Origin: Bacillota bacterium | Lineage (GTDB): Bacteria; Bacillota; Negativicutes; Sporomusales; Sporomusaceae | DNA length: 64,000 nt | Assembly: GCA_017889705.1 (NCBI GenBank) | Contig: JAGGAB010000003.1 | Coordinates: forward strand, 110,661 to 174,660 | Reading direction: 5' to 3' | Part shown: one piece after another, positions 47,324-56,671 of the stretch | How the letters are laid out: every line of letters begins with the position of its first letter | Numbering within the stretch: the stretch's first letter is position 1 | Position numbers and translations under genes: made by a program | The notes under the pieces: generated by a model | Told to the model about the DNA's origin: nothing | Databases searched by the model: none | What the model saw: only the letters and a program-made list of their open reading frames with translations

Positions 47324-47353
47324 AATACCCTACCCGCGACCGGTTAGGGTATT
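47324..47353 (-). terminator. terminator of the chemoreceptor gene
   Basis: On the minus strand AATACCCTA pairs with TAGGGTATT and is followed by six to seven T. Confidence 0.9.
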
Positions 47354-47360
47354 TTGAAAC

Positions 47361-49331
47361 TTACAGTTTAAACTTCATAACTGCCTCTTGTAATTCAGTT
47401 GCCATCTTAGCTAAGCCAGCTGATGCCGCAGCAATTTCCTGAACGCTGGCATTTTGTTCTTGGCTGGCAGCAGCTACCTGCTCAGAGCTTGCTGCGTTGA
47501 GGCGAGCCGCATCAGCTATGCTGTGAACAGCGTCTTCTACCTGGCCGCTGCGCTGCTGCTGTTCGGTTGTTAACGCCACAATACGCCCAACTTCTTCGCG
47601 AACATTTTTTACAGCTGCATAAATCTCTTTGAAAGCTTCGCCTGATGTTGCCACTACCGAAACACCGGTCGCAATTTCACGGCCGCTTCTATCCATGGCA
47701 TCCACAGTTTCAATAGTCTCAGCCTGAATATCCTTAATAATTCCCGCAATCTCGCGAGCTGCGGTTTCCGATTGCTCGGCAAGTTTACGAACCTCATCGG
47801 CTACCACCGCAAAACCGCGTCCTTGCTCACCGGCTCTTGCTGCTTCAATAGCGGCATTAAGAGCCAGCAGATTGGTTTGTCCGGCAATACCGGTAATAAC
47901 ATCGACAATCTGTCCAATTTGCCGCGACTTTTCCCCAAGTTCATGAACTTTTTTCGCGGTTATGTCGGAATCTTGTTGAATTTCATTCATCTTGGCAACG
48001 GCCATTTCTATCTGTTTAGTTCCATGTTCAGCCGCACGCTCACTTTGCTCAGAAGCTGCTGCTACCGAGTCAGCCGCTTTGCTGGTATTGGTAATGGCTG
48101 TAACCATATCACGAATAACTGTTGCGGAATGATCAGCCAAATTCACCTGATTGTTTGCACCTTCTGCTACACTTTGAATGGTAATAGCCACTTCCTCGGC
48201 TGCTTTGCCAACTTCACCGGAAGATGCCGCCAATTCCTCAGAAGAAGCCGAAACCGTTTCAGCGGTAGATGAAGTTGTAGAAACAAGCTGCCGGAGCGCT
48301 TTAATCATAGCATTAAATGCATCAGTGAGGTTATTAATTTCCTCCACGCCGTTAACTTCAATATGGCCTGACAAATCTCCATTGGCTACCTTATCTGCCG
48401 CTCCCATTAATTTTTCCAACGGACGGGCAATGCTGCGCGCGACATAGAACGCACAAACCAGTGCAATCAGCACAGCGACAAGCGTGACTACACCTGTTAC
48501 CACAGCCGAACGAATAACCGGAGCCATAACTTCATTCATGGGTTCCTGAACAATAATGCCCCATTTATTTCTAACAATTGATGAATACGTAATAAGCGAC
48601 TGCTCGCCACGTGTCGCTGCGGCTTTCACCCAGCCTCGCTGTCCGTCAATCGCATTAGCTACATACCCATAAGTAGTAAACGACTCTTTTTTCAAAACCC
48701 GCTCTTTATCAGGATGAGCAACAATAGTGCCCTTATTGTCAACAACATCAACGTAACCGCTCTGACCAACCTGTACGGCATCAATAATCTCCCACACTGT
48801 CTTCAAACTAACATCAGCTGCCATAACGCCGACAATCTGTCCTATACTATTTTTGATTGGAACAGAAATTGTTACACAGGGAGCATTGGTGAATGACGAG
48901 ATATAGACATCTGTAAAATATGTACGGTCTTTTTTGGCTTCTTTGAAATAGTCCCGATCTGCCCGGTTTGCCAAGTTTCCTGATGTTCTGGCGATTTGCA
49001 TGCCATTAGCGTCCATAACAAAAACAAGTTCAAAAATCGGGGTAGCGCGCTGCGCACCCAAAATCATTTCCTTGGTAGCCACTGCATCCATAGATTTTGC
49101 AGTTGGAGTCGCAGCAAGAAGTTCTATTGACTTGCGCGCATCTTCCAGCAATAAATCGATTTCATCACCAACCAATTTGGCCGTACTTTGATTTGCTGTT
49201 ATTTTCGATTCAATAATAGATTGCGAATTTATGTATCCGCCAATGATGCCACTAATGCCAGCCGGAATAAAAGCAAATAATACCAATAAAACAATTAGCC
49301 GGACTTTCAAACTATTGGCAATCTGCAACAT
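47361..49331 (-). CDS. methyl-accepting chemotaxis protein, dCache type
   Basis: A 657-residue receptor. The first helix is [21 protein letters not shown], a dCache_1 sensor covers ~35-275 ([32 protein letters not shown]), the second helix lies near 285, and a HAMP domain follows. The signalling domain has the [20 protein letters not shown] tip. ATG 49331 follows GGAGGGG. The ligand is unknown; dCache domains often bind amino acids or carboxylates. Confidence 0.92.
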   Translation of the reverse strand: MLQIANSLKVRLIVLLVLFAFIPAGISGIIGGYINSQSIIESKITANQSTAKLVGDEIDLLLEDARKSIELLAATPTAKSMDAVATKEMILGAQRATPIFELVFVMDANGMQIARTSGNLANRADRDYFKEAKKDRTYFTDVYISSFTNAPCVTISVPIKNSIGQIVGVMAADVSLKTVWEIIDAVQVGQSGYVDVVDNKGTIVAHPDKERVLKKESFTTYGYVANAIDGQRGWVKAAATRGEQSLITYSSIVRNKWGIIVQEPMNEVMAPVIRSAVVTGVVTLVAVLIALVCAFYVARSIARPLEKLMGAADKVANGDLSGHIEVNGVEEINNLTDAFNAMIKALRQLVSTTSSTAETVSASSEELAASSGEVGKAAEEVAITIQSVAEGANNQVNLADHSATVIRDMVTAITNTSKAADSVAAASEQSERAAEHGTKQIEMAVAKMNEIQQDSDITAKKVHELGEKSRQIGQIVDVITGIAGQTNLLALNAAIEAARAGEQGRGFAVVADEVRKLAEQSETAAREIAGIIKDIQAETIETVDAMDRSGREIATGVSVVATSGEAFKEIYAAVKNVREEVGRIVALTTEQQQRSGQVEDAVHSIADAARLNAASSEQVAAASQEQNASVQEIAAASAGLAKMATELQEAVMKFKL

Positions 49332-49556
49332 AACCCCTCCAAGAATATTATTTAGTTTATATTTAATTATAACGTCTGACACAAAATTCATCAATCTGCA
49401 CTAACTTATAATACATTCATATTTTTTGTAGTTTTTTTATGTTTTTTGTAGGAATTTAATAATTTTCTTATAATTACTTCAGGTAGTTCGCTTGCCTTGT
49501 AAGAGGCGATTACCACCTAACGTCTATTTACATGTTTACCAACTATCGTTGCTTGG

Positions 49557-49585
49557 TTGCATATTTTACAATCTATGGGTATAAT
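49557..49585 (+). promoter_or_regulatory. promoter of the antisense antitoxin RNA
   Basis: TTGCAT (49557-49562) and TATAAT (49580-49585) with a 17-base spacer; no open frame follows. The rest of 49332-49556 shows nothing I recognise. Confidence 0.7.
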
Positions 49586-49591
49586 ATAAGA

Positions 49592-49713
49592 AAAGGACTG
49601 ACGTGCTCGACACACGCCAGCCCCATAGGTTGTCTAACCGGAAACGGTTAGCCCGAATTACGGAGTTAAAGAATAACCGCCGCTATTGAGCCAGGGGCGG
49701 TTATTTCTTTTTT
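49592..49713 (+). ncRNA. putative type I antitoxin RNA (RatA-like)
   Basis: A predicted 120-base RNA that starts just after the promoter at 49557-49585 and ends in an intrinsic terminator: AATAACCGCC (49672-49681) pairs with GGCGGTTATT (49696-49705), then TCTTTTTT. Internally AACCG-GAAA-CGGTT forms a tight hairpin. It is complementary to the 3' end of the toxin message, the arrangement known for txpA/RatA and bsrG/SR4. Confidence 0.7.
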
Positions 49714-49775
49714 ATGATCAACACAATCAGCGTAGCAAATGCGACTGCAAAAGACAACGTCTCATATGTGGTCAT
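49701..49775 (-). CDS. holin-like type I toxin, 24 residues
   Basis: A very short gene encoding a 24-residue peptide: MTTYETLSF, then a membrane helix (AVAFATLIVLII) and a KKK tail. It matches the holin-like toxin family (TxpA/BsrG type; compare the common MxTYEALSLM start). The AAGGGGG ribosome site is sequestered in a hairpin (49782-49806), a hallmark of these toxins. The -10 box TATAAT lies at 49836-49841 on the minus strand. Confidence 0.85.
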   Translation of the reverse strand: MTTYETLSFAVAFATLIVLIIKKK

Positions 49776-49781
49776 AAAGCA

Positions 49782-49806
49782 CCACCCCCTTTCAAAAAGG
49801 GTGTGG
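49782..49806 (-). promoter_or_regulatory. hairpin sequestering the toxin ribosome site
   Basis: CCACCCCCTTT pairs with AAAGGGTGTGG around CAA. The toxin Shine-Dalgarno is in the stem, so translation needs unfolding. Confidence 0.7.
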
Positions 49807-50048
49807 CTAACCGCTCCCTTGACAACCTTCCACTTATTATAACATCATTTTCCAGCATGAAAAGAGCAGCATCTTTCTGTTTTTCACGACTCCGCCTCTC
49901 TTTCAAACTACAAAACAAAAAGGACTTTACGAAACTATCGTAAAATCCCAAAACTATCAAATGTTGTTCCGCGCTACCGCTTGGAACTAAGCGACTCGCA
50001 CCAATCAGTTTCGCCTATCGACTCGACTTCTTGAGCTTTCTGCTTAAA

Positions 50049-50125
50049 TGGCGACCCCGGCAGGATTCGAACCTGCGACCTTTTGATTCGTAGTCAAACG
50101 CTCTATCCAGCTGAGCTACGGAGTA
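50049..50125 (-). tRNA. tRNA-Arg(ACG)
   Basis: A 77-base cloverleaf with D stem GCTC/GAGC, anticodon loop CTACGAA between TTTGA and TCAAA (anticodon ACG), T arm GCAGG-TTCGAAT-CCTGC and encoded CCA. The first acceptor pair appears as T opposite C, an oddity; the other six acceptor pairs form. Confidence 0.92.
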
Positions 50126-50199
50126 AAATGTCAACATAAGTCGCCATATTTTGTCGCCGTATTTTTTATTGCAATGAACGTAGTAATAAAAAAGCTATT

Positions 50200-51519
50200 T
50201 CAGCTTGACCCATACACAGTAGCTGCCGCAATGGCAGCGCCAATGCCTGAACCATCCTTGCTAAGGCGGATCGTTACCTGATTAGCCGCTTCGCCCAGCA
50301 TATCTTTCATGGCCTGTGCCAAGTCTTCGGAATATCCGGGCATTTTTTCATATAATGAACCATCCACAGCAATAGTATGGTGCCGACTAAGGTCCGGATC
50401 AATCTTATAAAGTACACCAGCCCAGGTAGCTGCTACTAAGCGGGCAGACCGAGTAACGACAAGACCGGCAATTGTTTTCAAGACAGTGCGTTCGTGTACT
50501 ACTAAGCTACTCATGTCCCAACGGCTCGCAGCAATGTCGGCTACAGCCTCCAGATCCTGCGTATGATCAGCAAGCATGGCTGAAATATCCTCGGCTGTCA
50601 GCGAATAAGGTATCTGGATATTCTCTGCCGCTGCGGTCAGATAGCCGTCTTTAACTAAACCACTTACAATGAGGCGAACAATTTCACCCAAATAACGGCC
50701 GGAAACCATTTTTTCCAGACGTTGCTGCCCTAGTTTTTCACTATTGGCATCAAGGCAGGCATCATAGCTGGTTTGCGGTATTTGGTCGAAATTACCGGAC
50801 TCCATATTAACAATCATTGGCTGCTGGGTCAGCGGATGATTAGGTTCTAAATAACAGCTATTGTGCCCGGTGCCACAGATAGCCCCGATATCAGTAGTAT
50901 TATCTGTATATGCGGCCGTTAATAGTGTACCGGTAGTATCATTGATAATTACCTGGGCCTGAATATGACCAAGTCCTTGACGGTCTAATGCAGACTGCAT
51001 TAACTCTCCGATATTTTGACCTTCGACGCCTGTGGTTTTAAACTCTTTTGTCCAGTTGATTAATTCTGCCTGATTCACACCGTATTGGCGGCAGGGAAAA
51101 GAAAAAGTGTGGCCCATAGGATATACGTCGCCAGTTTTTGGTGCGATTTCAGTAATGTTTCCAGCAATAAAATCAAATAACTGCATCCCTGATACAGATG
51201 CAGCCATGTAATCATATTTTCCGCCTTTATCCTTAAGGGGAAATATCTTTTTCGCGATAATCTTTGCTTGTCCTGCGCCATTTAGCGCAATCAGCAATAT
51301 CCTTACATTTGTCCCGCCAAAATCAACAGCTATTACTGTTCCTTGCTCCTGCCCGGACGGAATCCCCATAAAGGAAGGTAGCATTTTAAGAGAACTGGGT
51401 TTACCTGATAAAGCGTCACACATTGTCATTTGAAAACGAGTGGCAATATCCTGGAGCAAAGAAACAGGTACAGTCAGCTGCGCTTTTATATCTGCTAACC
51501 CTCTGCTTATCGTATTCAT
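50200..51519 (-). CDS. hexokinase of the eukaryote-like family
   Basis: A 439-residue sugar kinase. The phosphate-1 loop is VIAVDFGGTNVRILL, phosphate-2 IINDTTGTLLTAAY and GAICGTGHNSCY, with FPCRQYG like the sugar site of hexokinase type 1. It phosphorylates glucose or a related hexose with ATP. GGGAGG lies nine bases before ATG 51519. This family is uncommon in bacteria compared with ROK or Glk enzymes. Confidence 0.87.
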   Translation of the reverse strand: MNTISRGLADIKAQLTVPVSLLQDIATRFQMTMCDALSGKPSSLKMLPSFMGIPSGQEQGTVIAVDFGGTNVRILLIALNGAGQAKIIAKKIFPLKDKGGKYDYMAASVSGMQLFDFIAGNITEIAPKTGDVYPMGHTFSFPCRQYGVNQAELINWTKEFKTTGVEGQNIGELMQSALDRQGLGHIQAQVIINDTTGTLLTAAYTDNTTDIGAICGTGHNSCYLEPNHPLTQQPMIVNMESGNFDQIPQTSYDACLDANSEKLGQQRLEKMVSGRYLGEIVRLIVSGLVKDGYLTAAAENIQIPYSLTAEDISAMLADHTQDLEAVADIAASRWDMSSLVVHERTVLKTIAGLVVTRSARLVAATWAGVLYKIDPDLSRHHTIAVDGSLYEKMPGYSEDLAQAMKDMLGEAANQVTIRLSKDGSGIGAAIAAATVYGSS

Positions 51520-51555
51520 GCTGGTCTTCCTCCCAGGTAATTTTTGCATGACGAC

Positions 51556-51762
51556 TTAAAAGTGTTTGCTTGGAGTAAATAGAAAGCGTACAGCCCGCAC
51601 TAAGCACACATACTGGCGTATTAATAAGTGCTTAAAATCAGCCCAAACTAACACGAGGATACTGGCTGCTATAGCCAGCATACGGTAATTAACCTCAGTA
51701 TAAAACTGATCTGTAATAATAAATGCTACAACCACAATACCGCTCAGACCGCTTATTCTCAT
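51556..51762 (-). CDS. small two-helix membrane protein, unknown
   Basis: A 68-residue protein with helices at about residues 5-22 (GLSGIVVVAFIITDQF) and 28-47 (MLAIAASILVLVWADF), then a basic tail (RQYVCLVRAVRFLF). GAGGG lies eight bases before ATG 51762. It lies 36 bases upstream of the hexokinase gene and may be cotranscribed. I do not recognise a family. Confidence 0.6.
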   Translation of the reverse strand: MRISGLSGIVVVAFIITDQFYTEVNYRMLAIAASILVLVWADFKHLLIRQYVCLVRAVRFLFTPSKHF

Positions 51763-51846
51763 ACTCAAGCCCTCTTCCCTTCCTCATATATCCCTATATG
51801 CCCTCAGTAGAAGAACCGGAATAGTGCATGCCATCTTATTGACCAG

Positions 51847-52017
51847 CTAGCACTTTGCCCCTTGGCGATAAAATTTACTTATTTCGCAATCTAATAACTG
51901 ACTAACTTCTAAAACCTGCGGATGCGCCAAGCCATAAGCCCCCGCAAGCAAATGCATTTTTTCGCGCAATTTTTCTATTATATCATTTACGGCAATTCTT
52001 TCAATCTTATCTGACAA
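51847..52017 (-). CDS. Spo0E-like sporulation phosphatase
   Basis: A 56-residue gene with a TTG start eight bases after GGAGGG. The peptide reads as two helices: IIEKLREKMHLLAGAYGLAH and the signature EVSQLLDCEISKFY (SQ-LD core). Spo0E-family proteins dephosphorylate Spo0A~P, delaying sporulation. The call supports a spore former. Confidence 0.85.
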   Translation of the reverse strand: MSDKIERIAVNDIIEKLREKMHLLAGAYGLAHPQVLEVSQLLDCEISKFYRQGAKC

Positions 52018-52137
52018 CAAATGCGCCCTCCATACTAGATAATCATATTTATGTATTATTATAAGTCATATTACCTAATTATGGAAGAAGGAAAATTATT
52101 TTTTTGCAGTTTTTTTGGCTGCAATTAGCTATGTAAG

Positions 52138-52983
52138 TTATAAATAAAAGAAAAATGTTGCCCCTTTGCCGACTGTTCCCTGGGCCCATATTCGTCCACC
52201 ATGGCGGTTAATTATGCGTTGCACGGTAGCCAGCCCTATGCCATTACCCGGAAATTCATGAACTGTATGTAAACGCTGAAAGGCTCCAAATAATTTGTCT
52301 GCATATTCCATATCAAAACCCGCTCCATTGTCGCGCACGTAGAAAACTGCGCGTGACAATTCCTTATCTATAGTTTTACCGACTTCCACCACTGCTATAG
52401 GGCATTTAGCCGTAAATTTAAAGGCATTCCCCAGTAGATTTTCAAATAGTATTCGCACCAATCCACTATCACCATTAGCCTTTAAATCGGGTGCAATTAT
52501 GACCTGTACTTCACGTTCCGTGTATGCCTGCTTGAGTACTTCTACCACTTCTGCCGCAACGGTACTCAAATCTACTTCCTGCATGACAATATCGCTGCGT
52601 GTAAGACGCGATAGATTGAGTAAGCCGTCTATCAATTCCGCCATACGCTGACTCGCCCCCCGAACCCGCCGCAAATATCCCTGCCCTTCTTCATCGATTA
52701 AGTGACCATAATCTTCTAGTACAGCCAGACTGAAGCCATCAATGCTGCGAAGTGGTGCCCGCAAATCATGCGAAACTGAATAACAAAAAGCTTCCAGTTC
52801 TTTATTGGCTGCTGCCAGCTGCGCCGTACGTTCAGTTACTCTTTGCTCCAATTCGGCATTTAGGCGCTCCAGTTCATCCATGCGGCGCTGTAGTTCAGGA
52901 TAATAGTTCTTGCGAATGGATTTGTCGCCAAGACCAATCAACTTACTGCGCAATTGGTCAACATTATCGTTTTCATAAGGCAT
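52138..52983 (-). CDS. soluble sensor histidine kinase
   Basis: A 281-residue kinase with no membrane helix and no PAS/GAF sensor. Residues ~20-65 form a coiled coil, followed by the H-box (FCYSVSHDLRAPLRS), N-box (LFENLLGNAFKFT) and G boxes (VRDNGAGFDMEYADKLF; GNGIGLATVQRII). No response regulator is adjacent. It overlaps the end of the alcohol dehydrogenase gene by 11 bases, so the two are translated from one message. Confidence 0.9.
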   Translation of the reverse strand: MPYENDNVDQLRSKLIGLGDKSIRKNYYPELQRRMDELERLNAELEQRVTERTAQLAAANKELEAFCYSVSHDLRAPLRSIDGFSLAVLEDYGHLIDEEGQGYLRRVRGASQRMAELIDGLLNLSRLTRSDIVMQEVDLSTVAAEVVEVLKQAYTEREVQVIIAPDLKANGDSGLVRILFENLLGNAFKFTAKCPIAVVEVGKTIDKELSRAVFYVRDNGAGFDMEYADKLFGAFQRLHTVHEFPGNGIGLATVQRIINRHGGRIWAQGTVGKGATFFFYL

Positions 52984-54136
52984 GGCGGAATATCTCCTCC
53001 AAATCCTCCAGGGTAGCAGCCCGAGGATTAGTAGCTAAGCAGGGGTCCACAAAGGCATGCTTTGCCAAAGCGGGAATATCTGCTTCTGTAACACCAACAT
53101 CCCGTAAGTTATTAGTAATTCCCAACTGTTTTCTAAAAGAGTCAATTGCCTCTAAAATCAGCGTTTCCCGTTCAGCAGTTGTCAAGGTTGCCAAAGAAAG
53201 CCCCATAGCTTCGCCAATCTGCTCATAAGCCTCTCGGCATACAGGGAAATTATAGGCCATAACCGGCTTTAACAAAATTGCATTACATTCGCCATGCGCC
53301 AAGTCAAATTTCCCGCCAAGGCTATGTGCCATGGCATGAACCGCACCTAATATCGCATTGGAAAAGGCCATTCCGGCTGACAAACTTCCTAGCATAGTCT
53401 GACTACGGTATTCCAGATTATCCGGATAACGAACTGCCTGTGGCAAATACTTAAACATTAGTTCCACAGCCTTTAGAGCGTGAAGGTTGGTTAATGGCGA
53501 GCAGGCAGTCGAAACAAAAGCCTCAATAGCATGACTCAAGGCATCCATCCCAGTACAAGCCGTGAGATAGGAAGGCATTGTGGTAAGTGTAGCCGGATCA
53601 ATTAACGCTACATCAGGCACTAATGTCTTGCTGACAATCGCCATTTTGGTTTTTCTCATACTGTCGGCAATAATGCTAAATTGTGAAACATCGGCCGAAC
53701 TGCCAGCCGTTGTAGGTATGCAAATAAGAGGCGGAATAGAGCAGTTTACACGGTCTACCCCCTCAAAATCGCCAATGGGGCGACTATTGGTAGATACAAT
53801 GCCAATCCCTTTAGCACAGTCAAGCGGACTACCGCCGCCAAGTGCCAATAACACATTGCAGCCTGATCCAAGATAAATGCTGGCTCCTGCCATGACATCA
53901 TAGTCACGCGGATTATTGTGCACCTCTTGGAAAACTTCATAAGGCAGGAAATGATTTTCGAGGCTTTCGATCACCGGTTTTAGCCACCCGGCTTTAACAA
54001 CACCGGGATCGGTGACAATTAAGACCTTTCTGGCACCAAGGTTTTCCGCATATTGACCGGCAAGTTCAATCGCTCCAACCCCAAAGATCACTTCGGGTAC
54101 AACAAACTTACGCAATTCAGAAACAGCTAACGCCAT
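52973..54136 (-). CDS. iron-containing alcohol dehydrogenase
   Basis: A 387-residue group III dehydrogenase: FVVPEVIFGVGAIELAG, GGGSPLDCAKGIG, TTAGSSADVSQFSII, and the metal-ligand region GMDALSHAIEAFVS with AMAHSLGGKFDLAHGECNAILL. It reduces or oxidises an alcohol/aldehyde with NAD(P). GGGGAGG precedes ATG 54136. Substrate not predictable. It is followed by the overlapping kinase gene. Confidence 0.92.
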   Translation of the reverse strand: MALAVSELRKFVVPEVIFGVGAIELAGQYAENLGARKVLIVTDPGVVKAGWLKPVIESLENHFLPYEVFQEVHNNPRDYDVMAGASIYLGSGCNVLLALGGGSPLDCAKGIGIVSTNSRPIGDFEGVDRVNCSIPPLICIPTTAGSSADVSQFSIIADSMRKTKMAIVSKTLVPDVALIDPATLTTMPSYLTACTGMDALSHAIEAFVSTACSPLTNLHALKAVELMFKYLPQAVRYPDNLEYRSQTMLGSLSAGMAFSNAILGAVHAMAHSLGGKFDLAHGECNAILLKPVMAYNFPVCREAYEQIGEAMGLSLATLTTAERETLILEAIDSFRKQLGITNNLRDVGVTEADIPALAKHAFVDPCLATNPRAATLEDLEEIFRHAL

Positions 54137-54198
54137 ACCCAACCCTCCCCTAAATTTTCTTACTATAATGGTAACAAATTTTACATATATATGAGAAA

Positions 54199-54228
54199 AA
54201 GTTCACCTGACAAATATCAGGTGAACTT
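54199..54228 (-). terminator. terminator of lysA
   Basis: AAGTTCACCTGA pairs with TCAGGTGAACTT across six bases; five T follow on the minus strand. Confidence 0.9.
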
Positions 54229-54233
54229 CTATG

Positions 54234-55493
54234 TTATTTCTCTAAATTTGTAAAATCCAAAGTGGCAAAATAATCCTCAATGGTCTCTGCCCGGCGAATA
54301 AGCTCAGCACTACCATCTGCTTTTAACATTAATTCCGCCGATCGCAGCTTACCATTATAGTTAAAGCCCATCGCATGGCCATGAGCACCCGCATCATGAA
54401 TTACAACCACATCGCCAATATCAATCATCGGCAATTTGCGGTTAACAGCAAACTTATCATTGTTTTCGCATAGCGACCCTGCAACATCATAAATATAGCC
54501 TAAAGGCCATTCTTCTTTGCCTAATACTGTAATATGGTGATAAGCACCATATAATGCCGGACGCATCAGATTTGCCATGCAGGCATCCAAACCTACATAG
54601 TTTTTATAGATTTCTTTTTTATGCAGCACAGTAGATACCAGATAACCATAAGGTCCTGTTATCATCCGGCCGCACTCCATAGCAATTTTCAAGGGAGCCA
54701 AACCGTTGGCAACAATCTTAGCCTCATAGGCTTTCTTAATGCCCTGACTAATCACATTGAGATCCACAGGTTCCTGCTCAGGACGGTACGGAATTCCGAT
54801 GCCGCCGCCAAAATTCACAAACTCAATCTTAATATCAAGCGTCCGGTAAATCTCGACAATGAGGTCAAACATCATATTGGCAGTTTCAATGAAGTAATTA
54901 GGATCTAATTCATTGGAAATAACCATAGTATGAATACCAAATCTTTTTACTCCTCTTGATTTCATAATCCGATAGGCATCCAGCAGTTGCTTACGGGTTA
55001 AACCATATTTAGAATCTTCCGGATTGCCAATAATCGAGTTGCCACCTTCTCTTAACGGACCGGGATTATAGCGGAAGCAAATCATCTCCGGAATTCCGGC
55101 ATGCTTATCTAAATAATCAATATGGCTAATATCGTCAAGATTAATGATTGCCCCTAAATCTCGCGCTTTTTGAAACTCAATATACGGCGTATCATTTGAG
55201 GTCAAAATAATCTCCTCGCCGCGCATACCGGTTTTTTCCGCCAAAATAAGCTCAGGCAGTGAGCTGCAGTCAGCGCCAAGACCTTCTTCTTTTAGCATTT
55301 TTAAAATATGCGGATTTGGAGTAGCCTTTACCGCAAAATACTCTTTAAATTCCGGTGCCCAGGAAAACGCTTTTGTTAACTTACGGACGTTTTGCCTAAT
55401 AGCTTGTTCATCATAAATATGAAATGGTGTGGGATATTGCTTGATTATTTCTGTTACTTGTTCTTTGTTAAATGGTAATTTTTTTTCAGCCAA
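54234..55493 (-). CDS. lysA: diaminopimelate decarboxylase
   Basis: A 419-residue fold-type III PLP enzyme. The PLP lysine is in EYFAVKATPNP, with HTMVIS, NFGGGIGIPY and the ECGRMITGP motif. The late CENNDKFA supplies the catalytic Cys region. It makes lysine. A TTG start follows AAAGGTAGG. A lysine riboswitch controls it, which fixes the substrate better than sequence alone. Confidence 0.93.
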   Translation of the reverse strand: MAEKKLPFNKEQVTEIIKQYPTPFHIYDEQAIRQNVRKLTKAFSWAPEFKEYFAVKATPNPHILKMLKEEGLGADCSSLPELILAEKTGMRGEEIILTSNDTPYIEFQKARDLGAIINLDDISHIDYLDKHAGIPEMICFRYNPGPLREGGNSIIGNPEDSKYGLTRKQLLDAYRIMKSRGVKRFGIHTMVISNELDPNYFIETANMMFDLIVEIYRTLDIKIEFVNFGGGIGIPYRPEQEPVDLNVISQGIKKAYEAKIVANGLAPLKIAMECGRMITGPYGYLVSTVLHKKEIYKNYVGLDACMANLMRPALYGAYHHITVLGKEEWPLGYIYDVAGSLCENNDKFAVNRKLPMIDIGDVVVIHDAGAHGHAMGFNYNGKLRSAELMLKADGSAELIRRAETIEDYFATLDFTNLEK

Positions 55494-55539
55494 TTGTTTC
55501 GCCTACCTTTATTTATAACTATTTTTTGATACAATAAAA

Positions 55540-55567
55540 GCAGTTTGCGCCAAATCTCGCAAACTGC
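55540..55567 (-). terminator. riboswitch-controlled terminator of lysA
   Basis: GCAGTTTGCG pairs exactly with CGCAAACTGC around eight bases; TTTTATT follows on the minus strand, 42 bases before lysA. Confidence 0.85.
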
Positions 55568-55601
55568 CTAGAGACAAGAAATTACACTCGTCAGCATGCA
55601 A

Positions 55602-55763
55602 GATAGCTCTCCACCCTAATAAAAGGTGACAGTCTTGCATTTATTAAATGCAAAACCAGCAAAAGTTTTCCGGCAAAAACCTTCACTTCGGCGGTCAGGC
55701 CCTTTCAGTATGTTCATCGCTGCCAACTCATCATACTTACTCTTGCTCTGCCGCGCCTCTATC
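55602..55763 (-). promoter_or_regulatory. lysine riboswitch (L-box)
   Basis: On the minus strand the L-box motifs appear in order: GATAGAGGCGCG, CAAGAGTA, GAAAGGGCC, CGCCGAAGTG, CTGTCACC and GGTGGAGAGCTATC. P1 closes with GATAG/CTATC. The 55494-55855 gap is filled by this element, its terminator and its promoter. An apparent 71-residue frame over it is not a gene. Confidence 0.88.
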
Positions 55764-55787
55764 GGAAAATATATATCGATTATGTCT

Positions 55788-55816
55788 ATAATATCAGTCA
55801 TCCCAGGTAGTGTCAA
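55788..55816 (-). promoter_or_regulatory. promoter of lysA
   Basis: TTGACA (55811-55816) and TATTAT (55788-55793) on the minus strand, 17 bases apart. Confidence 0.75.
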
Positions 55817-55855
55817 TATCTTAACAAGCAAGTCATAAATAATGAACTTATTTTG

Positions 55856-56536
55856 TCATACTGCCAGTAATTCTTGAAGTTTATCTAACTGTTTAATACG
55901 GATGGTACGCTTATGAAAAGATATTAGGTCATCCCTTTCTAGTTGTCTCAATTCCCGTGACAAAGAAGTACGAGACACATTAAGGTGTTCAGCCCAAGCT
56001 TTTTTAGAAAATGAAAGTACAATAACCGCAGATCGCCTAGCTTGGCTTTCGCTAATAAGAAAGTGCGCAATTTTACTCTGAATCGATGATAAAGAAAGAA
56101 TCTCAATTTTTTGATTTAAAACTAGCATTCGTCTTGAAACTGAGCATAAAAAATTTAACATAACGGTTTGTTCAAGCGCAAATAATTGAAGTAGATCTTT
56201 TTTGTTCAGCAGCAGTATTTTGCTGGGCTTACTGGCAAAAAGTGTTCCTGGGTAATATTGGGTACCACCAAACATGGCAGCATCTGCCAAAAGGTCAAAA
56301 CGGCTGCGGGTTGTAACAGTAATGACTTTACCGGAACAGAAATCCTTTTTTACATCAACCTCCCCTTCTAAAATAATGCCCAGAGTATCGGCAAGGTGGT
56401 TGATAGAAAAAATAATTTCACTTTCCCGGTATTCCTTGACCCGGTAATTAATTTTGGCCAGCAAGTCAGCAATTTCACTTCGCGTTTTTCCTTTAAATAA
56501 AACAGACTGTTGAAGGACAGATAACAACTTTTCCAT
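55856..56536 (-). CDS. Crp/Fnr-family transcriptional regulator
   Basis: A 226-residue regulator with a cyclic-nucleotide-binding-like domain (residues ~10-125; VLLNKKDLLQLFALE) and a C-terminal Crp winged helix (KKAWAEHLNVSRTSLSRELRQLERDDLI). No Fnr-type N-terminal Cys cluster is present. It is divergent from the Fur-controlled operon and may regulate it. Ligand unknown; such proteins in anaerobes sense CO, heme, NO or halo-aromatics. Confidence 0.88.
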   Translation of the reverse strand: MEKLLSVLQQSVLFKGKTRSEIADLLAKINYRVKEYRESEIIFSINHLADTLGIILEGEVDVKKDFCSGKVITVTTRSRFDLLADAAMFGGTQYYPGTLFASKPSKILLLNKKDLLQLFALEQTVMLNFLCSVSRRMLVLNQKIEILSLSSIQSKIAHFLISESQARRSAVIVLSFSKKAWAEHLNVSRTSLSRELRQLERDDLISFHKRTIRIKQLDKLQELLAV

Positions 56537-56619
56537 ATCTTTTCTCCTAAAAAATGATATGTGTATCTTCAGATACTGTATTTATTCTTATGGTATAGTA
56601 TAATTTTAAAAAAATCAAT

Positions 56620-56640
56620 TGATAATGAAACTCATTATCA
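56620..56640 (+). promoter_or_regulatory. Fur box
   Basis: TGATAATGA-AAC-TCATTATCA is a perfect palindrome close to the 19-bp Fur consensus. It lies 16 bases downstream of a TATAAT box (56599-56604), where bound Fur would block transcription of the following operon. Confidence 0.85.
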
Positions 56641-56671
56641 TATTTTTTTTTATAATTGTTCAGGAGGGAGT

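Noticed and set aside
55616..55831. 71-residue frame on the minus strand
   Set aside because: It lies entirely over the lysine riboswitch and its promoter and has no ribosome site.
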